DNA of 64,000 nucleotides, from NCBI GenBank assembly GCA_019459455.1, contig JAIBEX010000009.1, forward strand, positions 372,001-436,000. Reading direction: 5' to 3'. Shown piece by piece: positions 51,367 through 58,149 of this stretch (position 1 is the stretch's first letter; each line of letters opens with the position of its first letter). The DNA is from Weeksellaceae bacterium (GTDB taxonomy: Bacteria > Bacteroidota > Bacteroidia > Flavobacteriales > Weeksellaceae). The notes under the pieces were generated by a model. It did no database searches. It saw only the letters and a list, made by a program, of their open reading frames with translations, and was not told the DNA's origin. The position numbers and the translations under genes are program-made.

Positions 51367-53133
51367 CTAAAATTTATTTTTTAACTCTTCCAGCGGGAGT
51401 TCTATGAAGCACCGTTTCCCGTTCGGAAGATAGACGGGAAAACCCAGTTCGGAAAAATCGCGGATCACCTGTTCCGCATCTTTCTTATAAATGAAATCGA
51501 ACCTGGACTTGCTCTGCATCTTGCTCCATTGGGTGTTGTAGAACTCCATGAACTGGTCATCGGTCCTGTATTCCATGATCTCAAAGAGGTCTCCGAAAAA
51601 CTTCATGACCTGCGTTTCCTTCAGCCCCTCCGGGACCGCATCAATCCTCAGGACATTTCCATGGGCTATTTTAATGTCGAAACCCAGTTCGGGCAGGAAC
51701 TTTTTGATGGATTTATATTTGTTGTGCTCCACCTCATTCATGTGATATTCCAGCGAAAAAAGCAGGGAATGTGCGGAGCCGCTTTGTTTCTTGGTCCTGT
51801 TCTTTTCGGCCACTACCAGGCGGTGCATCCGGCCCAGATCCAGCATGAGGGTTTTTTCCCCTTTATTCAAAAGCCAGTAGCCATTGGGCAGCCTCATCAG
51901 GTCTTCATCAAAGTCCTCATCTTCAAAAAGGTTGATTTTGGAAGGAGCCGCCTCGATATCCTGATGGTACATGGCCGCCAGGGTCTCGATCTCCGCGGTT
52001 TTCACCTGTTTCTCTTCAAGGAAAGGATTGTAATTACGGTCCACATTGATTTCCGGCATCCTGAAGTGCCCCCCTTCACCGGGTTTCGCCGTTTTGAAAA
52101 TGTCCATCTGCGGATCACGGTCAAAATCAAGGCTTGGCGCAATATTGTAAATCCCCAGCGCTTTCTTCACGGTGGAGCGCATGAGCGCGAAAATCACATG
52201 TTCGTCTTCGAACTTCACTTCCGTTTTCTGCGGATGGATATTTACATCAATCTTCTGCGGATCCAGTTCCAGATAAAGAAAGAAAGTCGGAATAAGTCCG
52301 GGCAGAAGCAGGCCTTCAAAGGCTTCCTGCACTGCTTTGTTCAGATAAGGACTGCGGAAAAACCGGCCGTTTACAAAAAGGAACTGTTCGCCCCGCACTT
52401 TTTTCGCCCCTTCCGGCTTCGCTACAAAGCCGTCCAGCTTTACCCACCCCAGGTCTTCCTTCACGGGAATAAGGAGCGGATGGAGCTTCCTGCCAAAAAT
52501 CTCCACGATGCGCTGCATCTGTGAGCCTTTGCGGAGTCTGAAAACGGGATCGTCATCATGGAAAAGGGAGAACTCCAGGTTTTCATGCGCCAGTGCAACC
52601 CGGTGAAACTCGTCCATAATATGACGGAATTCCACATTGTTGTTCTTCAGGAATTTCCTGCGCGCCGGCACGTTGTAGAAAAGGTTCTTCACACAGAAGT
52701 TGGATCCGGCAACCGTCTGCACCGGCTCCTGGAACTGCAGTCCGCCGCCTTCAATATAGATGTTGGTTCCGACCGCAGCACCTTCCTTTTTTGTCTTCAG
52801 CTCCACTTGGGCTACGGCGGCAATTGAAGCCAGGGCTTCACCGCGGAATCCCTTCGTGGAAATCTTAAAAATATCCTCCGTAGTCCGGATTTTGGAGGTC
52901 GCATGACGTTCAAAAGCCATACGGGCGTCGGTTTCGGACATTCCGACTCCGTCATCCACCACCTGGATCAGGTTTCTGCCGGCCTCGCGGACGATTAGCT
53001 CAATTTTGGTGGCACCGGCATCAATGGCATTTTCCAGCAACTCCTTTACAATGGAAGCCGGTCGCTGTACCACTTCACCCGCCGCAATCTGGTTGGCTAC
53101 GTGATCCGGTAAAAGCTGTATGATGTCTGACAT
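51367..53133 (-). CDS. mutL: DNA mismatch repair protein MutL
   Basis: Links MutS mismatch recognition to strand removal. The frame opens at 53154, but that start lies inside the -7 box; ATG 53133 (MSDIIQLLPDHVANQIAAGE) gives 588 residues and the normal start. The GHKL ATPase motifs are present: ELLENAIDAGA, VVDDGVGM, ATSKI and GFRGEALASIA. The C-terminal dimerisation domain has no DQHAxxER or DMHxHH-type endonuclease motif that I can see, although ancestral MutL of Bacteroidota often lacks or varies it. It heads a four-gene operon. Confidence 0.95.
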   Translation of the reverse strand: MSDIIQLLPDHVANQIAAGEVVQRPASIVKELLENAIDAGATKIELIVREAGRNLIQVVDDGVGMSETDARMAFERHATSKIRTTEDIFKISTKGFRGEALASIAAVAQVELKTKKEGAAVGTNIYIEGGGLQFQEPVQTVAGSNFCVKNLFYNVPARRKFLKNNNVEFRHIMDEFHRVALAHENLEFSLFHDDDPVFRLRKGSQMQRIVEIFGRKLHPLLIPVKEDLGWVKLDGFVAKPEGAKKVRGEQFLFVNGRFFRSPYLNKAVQEAFEGLLLPGLIPTFFLYLELDPQKIDVNIHPQKTEVKFEDEHVIFALMRSTVKKALGIYNIAPSLDFDRDPQMDIFKTAKPGEGGHFRMPEINVDRNYNPFLEEKQVKTAEIETLAAMYHQDIEAAPSKINLFEDEDFDEDLMRLPNGYWLLNKGEKTLMLDLGRMHRLVVAEKNRTKKQSGSAHSLLFSLEYHMNEVEHNKYKSIKKFLPELGFDIKIAHGNVLRIDAVPEGLKETQVMKFFGDLFEIMEYRTDDQFMEFYNTQWSKMQSKSRFDFIYKKDAEQVIRDFSELGFPVYLPNGKRCFIELPLEELKNKF

Positions 53134-53151
53134 TTTTCGGTGCTTGATTGG

Positions 53152-53159
53152 CAAAAATA
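53152..53159 (-). promoter_or_regulatory. Predicted -7 box of the mutL operon
   Basis: TATTTTTG on the minus strand fits TAnnTTTG, ending 18 bases before ATG 53133. Confidence 0.5.
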
Positions 53160-53694
53160 ATCAATTGTTTCGGGATTATAAACTTTAATCAACGTTGCAG
53201 AGACATCGGGTCCTTGATTTTTTTTTTAACCACAGCGTGCACGGAGGTTTTAGAAGCGCGCAGGGGATTTCGGCGATAAGTTATTAAATCTGTGAGCATA
53301 ATTCGCACAAATCGCACAGATCTTCACGCATGATTTTAAGATAAGATATAATCTTTGTGTAATCCACGTGCTTCAATGTCCCACGGCGAAAAGTCTGATG
53401 ACTTTGAACCAGCTAAATTATTATCTTTGATAAAATGCATGCCGACCAGAAAAAATTGCAAAATCCGGTCATTGAAATTTTAGACAGGATTTAGATGTGG
53501 AAATAGTATAATGAAGAGTAGCTTTGTTAATGCTCAAAGTATGGAGACTTTACGTAGCAGGGTTAACGGGTGGCTTAAAGCACCACAAGTTCCCACCCAT
53601 TCCTGAGGGGTCACAAAAAGCGACGCAACCTATAAAGGTAATTAGCAAGCTGTTGTAGAATGTAAAGCAAGTCTTAATATAATAATTAACAACT
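53160..53694. other. 535-base non-coding accessory stretch with gene fragments
   Basis: The left half has degenerate text of the ACCACAGCGTGCACGGAGG and CACAAATCGCACAGAT type often seen between Bacteroidota genes, with no frame of note. A TATCTTTG box (53422-53429) precedes a 19-codon frame at ATG 53435 (MHADQKKLQNPV...). At 53514-53657 short frames without good starts may be remnants; one ends ...FPPIPEGSQKATQPIK. I see no intact gene. The stretch leads into immunity-like genes, so the fragments may be the end of a lost toxin gene, which is only inference. Confidence 0.5.
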
Positions 53695-54006
53695 ATGATA
53701 ATTTTGAAAACCCTTCTTTTATTAGTGCTGCTCATCAGCTGTGGAAGTGCGAAACAGGAGTTATATCGCCCTGAGGATATGGTTCCTACCGAAGATGTTG
53801 CTGTAAAAATTGCAAAAGTATATTGGGGAAAAAGTTTGAATAGTACTGTTTACGATGAATATATACAGGTTACTTTGGTAAATAATGATATTTGGTATTT
53901 AGTGAGAAAACCAAAATTAGAAAGCCACAAAGTATATGGGGGTGTGCTGTTCATTAAAATAAAGAAAAGTGATGGAAAAATATTATCAATGGGTAATTTC
54001 AAGTAG
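53695..54006 (+). CDS. NTF2-fold immunity-type lipoprotein (YbbC/YhhH-like)
   Basis: A 103-residue protein with a lipoprotein signal (MIILKTLLLLVLLISC, lipobox Cys 16). The mature part shows the pattern of NTF2-fold immunity proteins: AVKIAKVYWGKSLN early, DEYIQVTLVNNDIWYLV in the middle and GGVLFIKIKKSDGKILSM at the end. Such proteins neutralise toxin domains delivered by rivals. No toxin gene is next to it, so it may be an orphan or remnant. Composition is AT-rich against the flanks. The following gene overlaps its end. Confidence 0.72.
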   Translation: MIILKTLLLLVLLISCGSAKQELYRPEDMVPTEDVAVKIAKVYWGKSLNSTVYDEYIQVTLVNNDIWYLVRKPKLESHKVYGGVLFIKIKKSDGKILSMGNFK

Positions 54007-54529
54007 ATTACTGAATCTCAGTTTAATTTCATTTTTAGCAATTTCATGTTCTTCTACAAAAACTTCTTTTCATCATACGACGGTGAAAAATGAGAATTTT
54101 AGTTTGACTTTTAAAGAAAAAACAAATGAGTTGTCTTTTTATAGGGATGGTATTCCTACGAGAAATGGTCAATATTTAAAAGTAAATAAATTTACAATTC
54201 AAATCCCCAAAAAAGTTAAGAATTGGTATTATACAGAAAATTCTTTTCTGCTCGAATATGAAAATGAGCAGTTCCTTTTGATCAAATCAAATTTTAAGGA
54301 TTCAGACATAACAGCCAGTCAGTGGATCAGGTCTATCGATTTGAATATGACCTACATTAATACTATGGATTTAGTAACTGAAGATTTTACTGGAAAGGAA
54401 ATAACTATAAATCAGAATCTTGAAAATATTATTTTCAAAAATAATATTATAGAAATATATTTGATTAATTTTAAAAAAAATAATACAAAAGCCTTCATAC
54501 CACTTATAGATACTTTTACCTCTCTTTAA
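53972..54529 (+). CDS. AT-rich lipoprotein of unknown function
   Basis: The start is ATG 53972, because the GTG at 53969 is out of context. The 185-residue protein has a lipoprotein signal ending LISFLAISC, Cys about residue 26, preceded by a long N-terminus (MEKYYQWVISSR). The first 35 bases overlap the upstream gene. The body is Lys/Asn/Ile-rich with beta-strand alternation and has no motif that I know. Very AT-rich, like the preceding gene; they form a two-gene accessory cassette. It may be a second immunity protein; that is inference from context only. Confidence 0.6.
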   Translation: MEKYYQWVISSRLLNLSLISFLAISCSSTKTSFHHTTVKNENFSLTFKEKTNELSFYRDGIPTRNGQYLKVNKFTIQIPKKVKNWYYTENSFLLEYENEQFLLIKSNFKDSDITASQWIRSIDLNMTYINTMDLVTEDFTGKEITINQNLENIIFKNNIIEIYLINFKKNNTKAFIPLIDTFTSL

Positions 54530-54770
54530 AATCCGGACGCAGTGCATTTCCCGCTACCGTGCGGCCCCGAAAGTACCAAAATATTTGCTCCTTCGTTCCT
54601 ACGCTATGCACTACTCCCGCACGAATCGTTTCGCGTAATATTTAGTAGCACTCTACATTTGAAAAAAAAGTTTTAATTAAATAATCAAAAACTGCTATCT
54701 ATGTGAGTTACTGGAAAGAATGAACTTCTTGGAATCTTTTATTTCGGTACTGATAGTTAAAGTATAAAAC
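54530..54770. other. 241-base non-coding stretch between accessory genes
   Basis: Starts GC-rich (GCAGTGCATTTCCCGCTACC and similar to about 54640) and then becomes AT-rich. No credible frame, RNA gene or terminator seen. The GC-rich part resembles linker sequence that I remember between immunity cassettes in flavobacterial toxin loci, a memory that would need a search. Confidence 0.4.
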
Positions 54771-54800
54771 AAAAAAAGCTGCTAATCCATGATTAACAGC
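54771..54800 (-). terminator. Duplicate copy of the tRNA operon terminator, downstream of the methyltransferase gene
   Basis: GCTGCTAATC (54778-54787) with GATTAACAGC (54791-54800), one wobble, loop CAT, and a T-run on the minus strand (54771-54777). It can end transcription of the methyltransferase gene, which stops at 54893. Confidence 0.75.
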
Positions 54801-54833
54801 AATTCTTAAGTACCCCAGACGGGACTTAAACCC
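54771..54833 (-). repeat. Direct repeat: tRNA-Leu 3' end plus terminator (distal copy)
   Basis: About 63 bases that match 55647-55709 with two differences (attctt for atttt t; TTAAACCC for TTGAACCC). The copy holds the tRNA operon terminator and the 3' part of tRNA-Leu(TAA) up to the T-arm. It ends there, so it is not a working tRNA. Such duplicated tRNA 3' ends are the usual mark of integrase-mediated insertion (attL/attR). Confidence 0.8.
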
Positions 54834-54892
54834 ACTACCGAAAATCGGACAGCTTCGGGCTTTCTATATTAATCTCGTTGGTCAGAGTGTCT

Positions 54893-55612
54893 CTACCGAA
54901 ACCAAAGACGGTCGGCCGTTCTTCTGATTTTATGCCCAAGCTTTTCCGCAAAAGAATAGGATGCAGACCGCAATTCAGGCTGGAATGCCCTCTTTTTCCT
55001 CGCTACAATAAAATGATAGTCTTCCCTTTGCCAGATGCTGTATTTTTCAAAGAAAATAAGTTCCAGGGCGTTGCCCTCCAATACGTGAAGTAAGGGCTGT
55101 AGATGGACTGGTTGATCGATAATCTGAAGACCCTCCGGATGGTGCTTCTTTACGTATTCTATATAAGCAGGATTTGGAATATTGATGCAGATGAGGGTTT
55201 CCTCGGACGCATAAGAAGAGATCCGGCTGAATAAGGCGTGATGATCCGCAAGTGGAATATGCTCGATTACATCCATTAAGGTAATGAAATGAAAGGCTCC
55301 TGTTTTCGGGGGATAATGAACGACATCTGATGCCGCAAACAGAACATTGGATTTCCGTTTCAGAAATTCCCTGGCAAAAACGATGCTTTTTTCGCTTAAA
55401 TCCACCGCTTCTATGGTTCCCGAAGTCACTGTTCCGGCAATAAGCTTAGTGAAGACCCCAACGCCACAACCCAGTTCCAGCACATTGGAGTTGCGCCGCA
55501 AACCTAAGGCCCGTAAGCGGTGGTACAGTGACACCAGCCTTTCGTTGGCTCCGGTCTGCACCTGCTGTGGGGCAAAGTCATCATAAAAACCTGATATTTC
55601 TCGCTGGTCCAT
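54893..55612 (-). CDS. Class I SAM-dependent methyltransferase
   Basis: A 239-residue Rossmann-fold methyltransferase. Motif I is VLELGCGVGVFTKLI near residue 43, the acidic residue after strand beta-2 is in EAVDLSEKSI, and FHFITLMDVIEHIPL carries motifs IV-V. It has an N-terminal FYDDFAPQQ start typical of enzymes acting on small molecules or glycans. Substrate unknown. The gene is bracketed by two copies of a tRNA-Leu 3' end (54771-54833, 55647-55709), suggesting arrival by integration. Its -7-like box TAAATTTA (55617-55624) lies four bases before the ATG, so the mRNA may be leaderless. Confidence 0.85.
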   Translation of the reverse strand: MDQREISGFYDDFAPQQVQTGANERLVSLYHRLRALGLRRNSNVLELGCGVGVFTKLIAGTVTSGTIEAVDLSEKSIVFAREFLKRKSNVLFAASDVVHYPPKTGAFHFITLMDVIEHIPLADHHALFSRISSYASEETLICINIPNPAYIEYVKKHHPEGLQIIDQPVHLQPLLHVLEGNALELIFFEKYSIWQREDYHFIVARKKRAFQPELRSASYSFAEKLGHKIRRTADRLWFR

Positions 55613-55644
55613 GAGGTAAATTTAAAAATTTGCGAATAAAGATT

Positions 55645-55676
55645 AAAAAAAAAGCTGCTAATCCATGATTAACAGC
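55645..55676 (-). terminator. Terminator of the tRNA operon
   Basis: GCTGCTAATC (55654-55663) with GATTAACAGC (55667-55676), one wobble, loop CAT, followed on the minus strand by nine T (55645-55653). Confidence 0.88.
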
Positions 55677-55709
55677 AATTTTTAAGTACCCCAGACGGGA
55701 CTTGAACCC
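55647..55709 (-). repeat. Direct repeat: tRNA-Leu 3' end plus terminator (proximal copy)
   Basis: The intact partner of 54771-54833, 876 bases away. It covers the terminator and the 3' 23 bases of tRNA-Leu(TAA). Confidence 0.8.
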
Positions 55710-55770
55710 GTACGTCCTTGCGGACACAGGATTTTAAGTCCTGCGTGTCTACCAATTCCACCACCCGGGC
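55687..55770 (-). tRNA. tRNA-Leu (TAA)
   Basis: 84 bases without CCA. Anticodon loop CTTAAAA within GGACTTAAAATCC gives TAA. Class II tRNA with variable arm TGTCCGCAAGGACGT, D-region GGTGGAATTGGTAG, T-arm ACGGGTTCAAGTCCCGT. The acceptor GCCCGGG pairs imperfectly with CTGGGGT: one G-G mismatch at position 5-68 plus wobbles. Last gene of the cluster; its 3' end is duplicated at 54803-54833. Confidence 0.93.
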
Positions 55771-55782
55771 AGTTAGATGTTT

Positions 55783-55855
<73 letters not shown>

Positions 55856-55892
55856 ATAAAAAAATTTCTAAAATTACTTCCAGAAATTTTTG

Positions 55893-55977
55893 TGGTGCGG
55901 ATGAAGGGACTCGAACCCCCACGCCTCACAGCACCAGATCCTAAGTCTGGCGTGGCTACCAATTACACCACATCCGC
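55893..55977 (-). tRNA. tRNA-Leu (TAG)
   Basis: Anticodon arm CCAGACTTAGGATCTGG gives TAG. Class II with variable arm TGCTGTGAGGCGTG, T-loop TTCGAGT, and a perfect acceptor GCGGATG/CATCCGC. Body 55896-55977; the next three bases read CCA, so CCA is encoded here, unlike the other two tRNAs. First gene after the promoter. Confidence 0.94.
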
Positions 55978-56011
55978 AGGTAAAAAAGATCTTCTTTTCT
56001 TTTTGTGAGTG

Positions 56012-56043
56012 CAAATATAGAATGTTTTCAGATTACTTACAAA
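56012..56043 (-). promoter_or_regulatory. Promoter of the tRNA operon
   Basis: On the minus strand: TTTG (56040-56043), 20-base spacer, TATATTTG (56012-56019), with the first tRNA starting 34 bases later. Both promoter elements are exact, the best match in the window. Confidence 0.8.
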
Positions 56044-56135
56044 TTTATTTATAAAAATATTTTTATCCACATTTTATCCTTTTAACTCCTTTTTTACTTT
56101 GTATTTCCTATTTTTACATCCTTAATATTTACAAA

Positions 56136-56519
56136 ATGGAATTACAGGGTACAATAAAAAAAATAACTGAGGTTCAGACTTTTCCGAGTGGATTTCAGAA
56201 AAGAGAGATGGTGCTTCTTACGGAAGAACAGTATCCGCAACCGATTAATATCGAGTTTGTACAGGACAAGGTAGATCTTCTTAATAATTACAGCGAAGGC
56301 GAAAAAGTAAAGGTCAGCATCAACATCCGCGGCCGCGAATGGACCTCACCACAGAACGAAGTTAAATATTTCAACTCCATTGTTGGATGGAAAATGGAAA
56401 AGATAGCTGACGGAGGTTCTTTTGAACCAACCCAGGCCTCACCGGGAATGCAGCAGGCTGCACCACAAACTGCCAAGACGAATGTGTTCGAGGAAGAGGA
56501 CGACGATTTACCATTCTAA
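56136..56519 (+). CDS. DUF3127 protein with an SSB-like acidic C-terminal tip
   Basis: A 127-residue protein. The first 90 residues are the DUF3127 domain (MELQGTIKKITEVQTFPSG, FQKREMVLLTEEQYPQPIN), expected to be an OB-fold. A flexible Gln/Ala/Pro-rich linker follows, ending EEEDDDLPF. This tip is nearly identical to the DDDIPF tail of bacterial SSB, which binds repair and replication enzymes, so the protein probably binds nucleic acid and recruits the same partners. Divergent from the tRNA operon. Not a standard SSB: the core sequence differs. Confidence 0.85.
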   Translation: MELQGTIKKITEVQTFPSGFQKREMVLLTEEQYPQPINIEFVQDKVDLLNNYSEGEKVKVSINIRGREWTSPQNEVKYFNSIVGWKMEKIADGGSFEPTQASPGMQQAAPQTAKTNVFEEEDDDLPF

Positions 56520-56538
56520 ATTCAGTTTAACAAAATTA

Positions 56539-56570
56539 AAATCCTGCTTGTAGAAGTGGGATTTATTTTT
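56539..56570 (+). terminator. Terminator after the DUF3127 gene
   Basis: AAATCCTGCTT (56539-56549) pairs with GAAGTGGGATTT (two wobbles), loop GTAG, then T-rich TTATTTTT. The aat ATG follows five bases later. Confidence 0.65.
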
Positions 56571-56574
56571 CGCC

Positions 56575-57225
56575 ATGGTTTTACTTCAGAAAGACCGCAT
56601 CTCATTTCCTGATCCTTCGCATTATAACCCTCCGGGCGGTCTCCTTGCCTATGGAGGCGACCTGTCGGTGGAACGTATACGGCTGGCCTACCAGAACGGG
56701 ATTTTCCCGTGGTATAATCCCGGCGAAGAAATCCTGTGGTGGTGTCCGGACCCCCGATTCGTGCTGTATCCCGATGAACTTAAAGTATCCAAATCCATGC
56801 GGAAAATCCTGCGGGATGGCCTGTTCACCTTCTCTGAAAACAAATGCTTCCGTGAAGTCATGGGACACTGTATGAAGACGCCGCGCGGCGACCAGGACGG
56901 AACTTGGCTTAATGAAGAGCTGATTGAAACCTTTGTAAAACTCCACGAGGAAGGGCTGGCGAAAAGCGTGGAAGTCTGGCAGAATGAGAAACTGGTAGGT
57001 GGGTTTTACGGAATCCAGATCGGGAACGTGTTCTGCGGTGAAAGTATGTTCTCCACGGTTAGCAACGCATCAAAGGCCGGATTTATCGATTTTGTGTTCC
57101 GACACCGTGATTTAATTGAACTCATTGACTGTCAGATCCACTCTGATCATTTGGAAAGTCTGGGCGCAAGGATGATTTCCAAAAAGGAATATCTAAGAAT
57201 TTTAAAAAGAAACAATGAATCGTGA
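56575..57225 (+). CDS. aat: Leucyl/phenylalanyl-tRNA-protein transferase
   Basis: Adds Leu or Phe to N-terminal Lys or Arg of proteins, marking them for ClpAP(S) degradation. The 216-residue protein has GGLLAYGGDLSVERI near residue 21, YQNGIFPWYNPGEEILWWCPDPRF, and GGFYGIQIGNVFCGESMFS near residue 142, all family signatures. Its stop overlaps the next ATG by 11 bases, so it is coupled to the EamA transporter. Confidence 0.95.
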   Translation: MVLLQKDRISFPDPSHYNPPGGLLAYGGDLSVERIRLAYQNGIFPWYNPGEEILWWCPDPRFVLYPDELKVSKSMRKILRDGLFTFSENKCFREVMGHCMKTPRGDQDGTWLNEELIETFVKLHEEGLAKSVEVWQNEKLVGGFYGIQIGNVFCGESMFSTVSNASKAGFIDFVFRHRDLIELIDCQIHSDHLESLGARMISKKEYLRILKRNNES

Positions 57226-58105
57226 GCAAGAAAAATGGCTGCTGCTGGTCATATTAACCGTTATCTGGGGTTCGTCCTTTATCCTGATCAAAAAATCGCT
57301 CGAACATTACGGACCTTTCCAGGTAGGCGCGCTGCGGGTGCTTATTGCCGGCATCCTGCTGGCGCCGGTGGCTCTTCTTAACATGACTAAGTTTCCCAAA
57401 AAACGGTGGAAATGGCTCGTATTGGCCGCGGTGTCAGGAAATTTCATACCGATGTTCCTCTTTCCGCTGGCCGAAACGGAGGTCAGCAGCAGCATTGCCG
57501 GAATCATCAATTCCATGATGCCTATTTTTGTCATCATCATCGGCGCGCTTTTCTGGAAATTTCAAACCACCAAAAGACAGGTAATCGGCGTTGCCATCAG
57601 TTTTTCCGGGGCCTGTTTACTGATGGTCAGCGGCCAGGAAGGCGGTAGTATGAAAATCGTTCCCATCCTTTGGCTCCTGCTTGCCACCCTGCTCTATGCC
57701 GTAAGTACGACGACAGTAAAATCCAAGCTGAGTGACATCCCGGCAAAAATCATGTCGTCTTTTGTTTTTTTCTTTATTCTCGCGGTTCCTTCATTGATTA
57801 CCCTTGCCTTCACAGGATTTTTTCAGAATTTTGAAGGAACGGAGGGTGAATTCATAGGGTTGGGTTATGTAAGCCTGCTTTCCATTTTCGGTACGGGGCT
57901 GGCCATGATGCTGAATTATCGCCTGCTGAATATTTCCACGCCGTTGTTTGCGTCCACAGTAACGCTGCTGATGCCCATAGTCGCCGTAATTTGGGGTGTT
58001 CTGGACGGTGAGACCCTTACCCTGATTCAGTTCGCAGGCGGGATTATCATTATAATGGGGCTTATTTTTCTGCGGAGCCGGACAAAAATAAAGAAGCTGT
58101 TGTGA
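57215..58105 (+). CDS. EamA-family (DMT) transporter
   Basis: A 296-residue inner membrane protein with ten helices arranged as two EamA repeats (first begins LLLVILTVIWGSSFILIKKS, with the family's WGSSF motif; second begins near residue 150). Such proteins export metabolites or amino acids; substrate is not readable. The overlap with aat suggests shared expression, though a functional link is unclear. Confidence 0.9.
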   Translation: MNREQEKWLLLVILTVIWGSSFILIKKSLEHYGPFQVGALRVLIAGILLAPVALLNMTKFPKKRWKWLVLAAVSGNFIPMFLFPLAETEVSSSIAGIINSMMPIFVIIIGALFWKFQTTKRQVIGVAISFSGACLLMVSGQEGGSMKIVPILWLLLATLLYAVSTTTVKSKLSDIPAKIMSSFVFFFILAVPSLITLAFTGFFQNFEGTEGEFIGLGYVSLLSIFGTGLAMMLNYRLLNISTPLFASTVTLLMPIVAVIWGVLDGETLTLIQFAGGIIIIMGLIFLRSRTKIKKLL

Positions 58106-58149
58106 GTTTGATGGATTAAGTGTTAATTTTAAATTATAATTAGTACCGC

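Noticed and set aside
51529-52524. 331-residue plus-strand frame
   Set aside because: Antisense to mutL; His/Phe/Gln-rich composition typical of a shadow frame.
53550-53735. 61-residue minus-strand frame
   Set aside because: Crosses the start of the immunity-like gene and has no motif; probably chance.
54893-55612. Methyltransferase as part of a restriction-modification system
   Set aside because: No DNA-methylase motif (DPPY/NPPY or PCQ) and no restriction gene nearby; the fold fits small-molecule or glycan methyltransferases.
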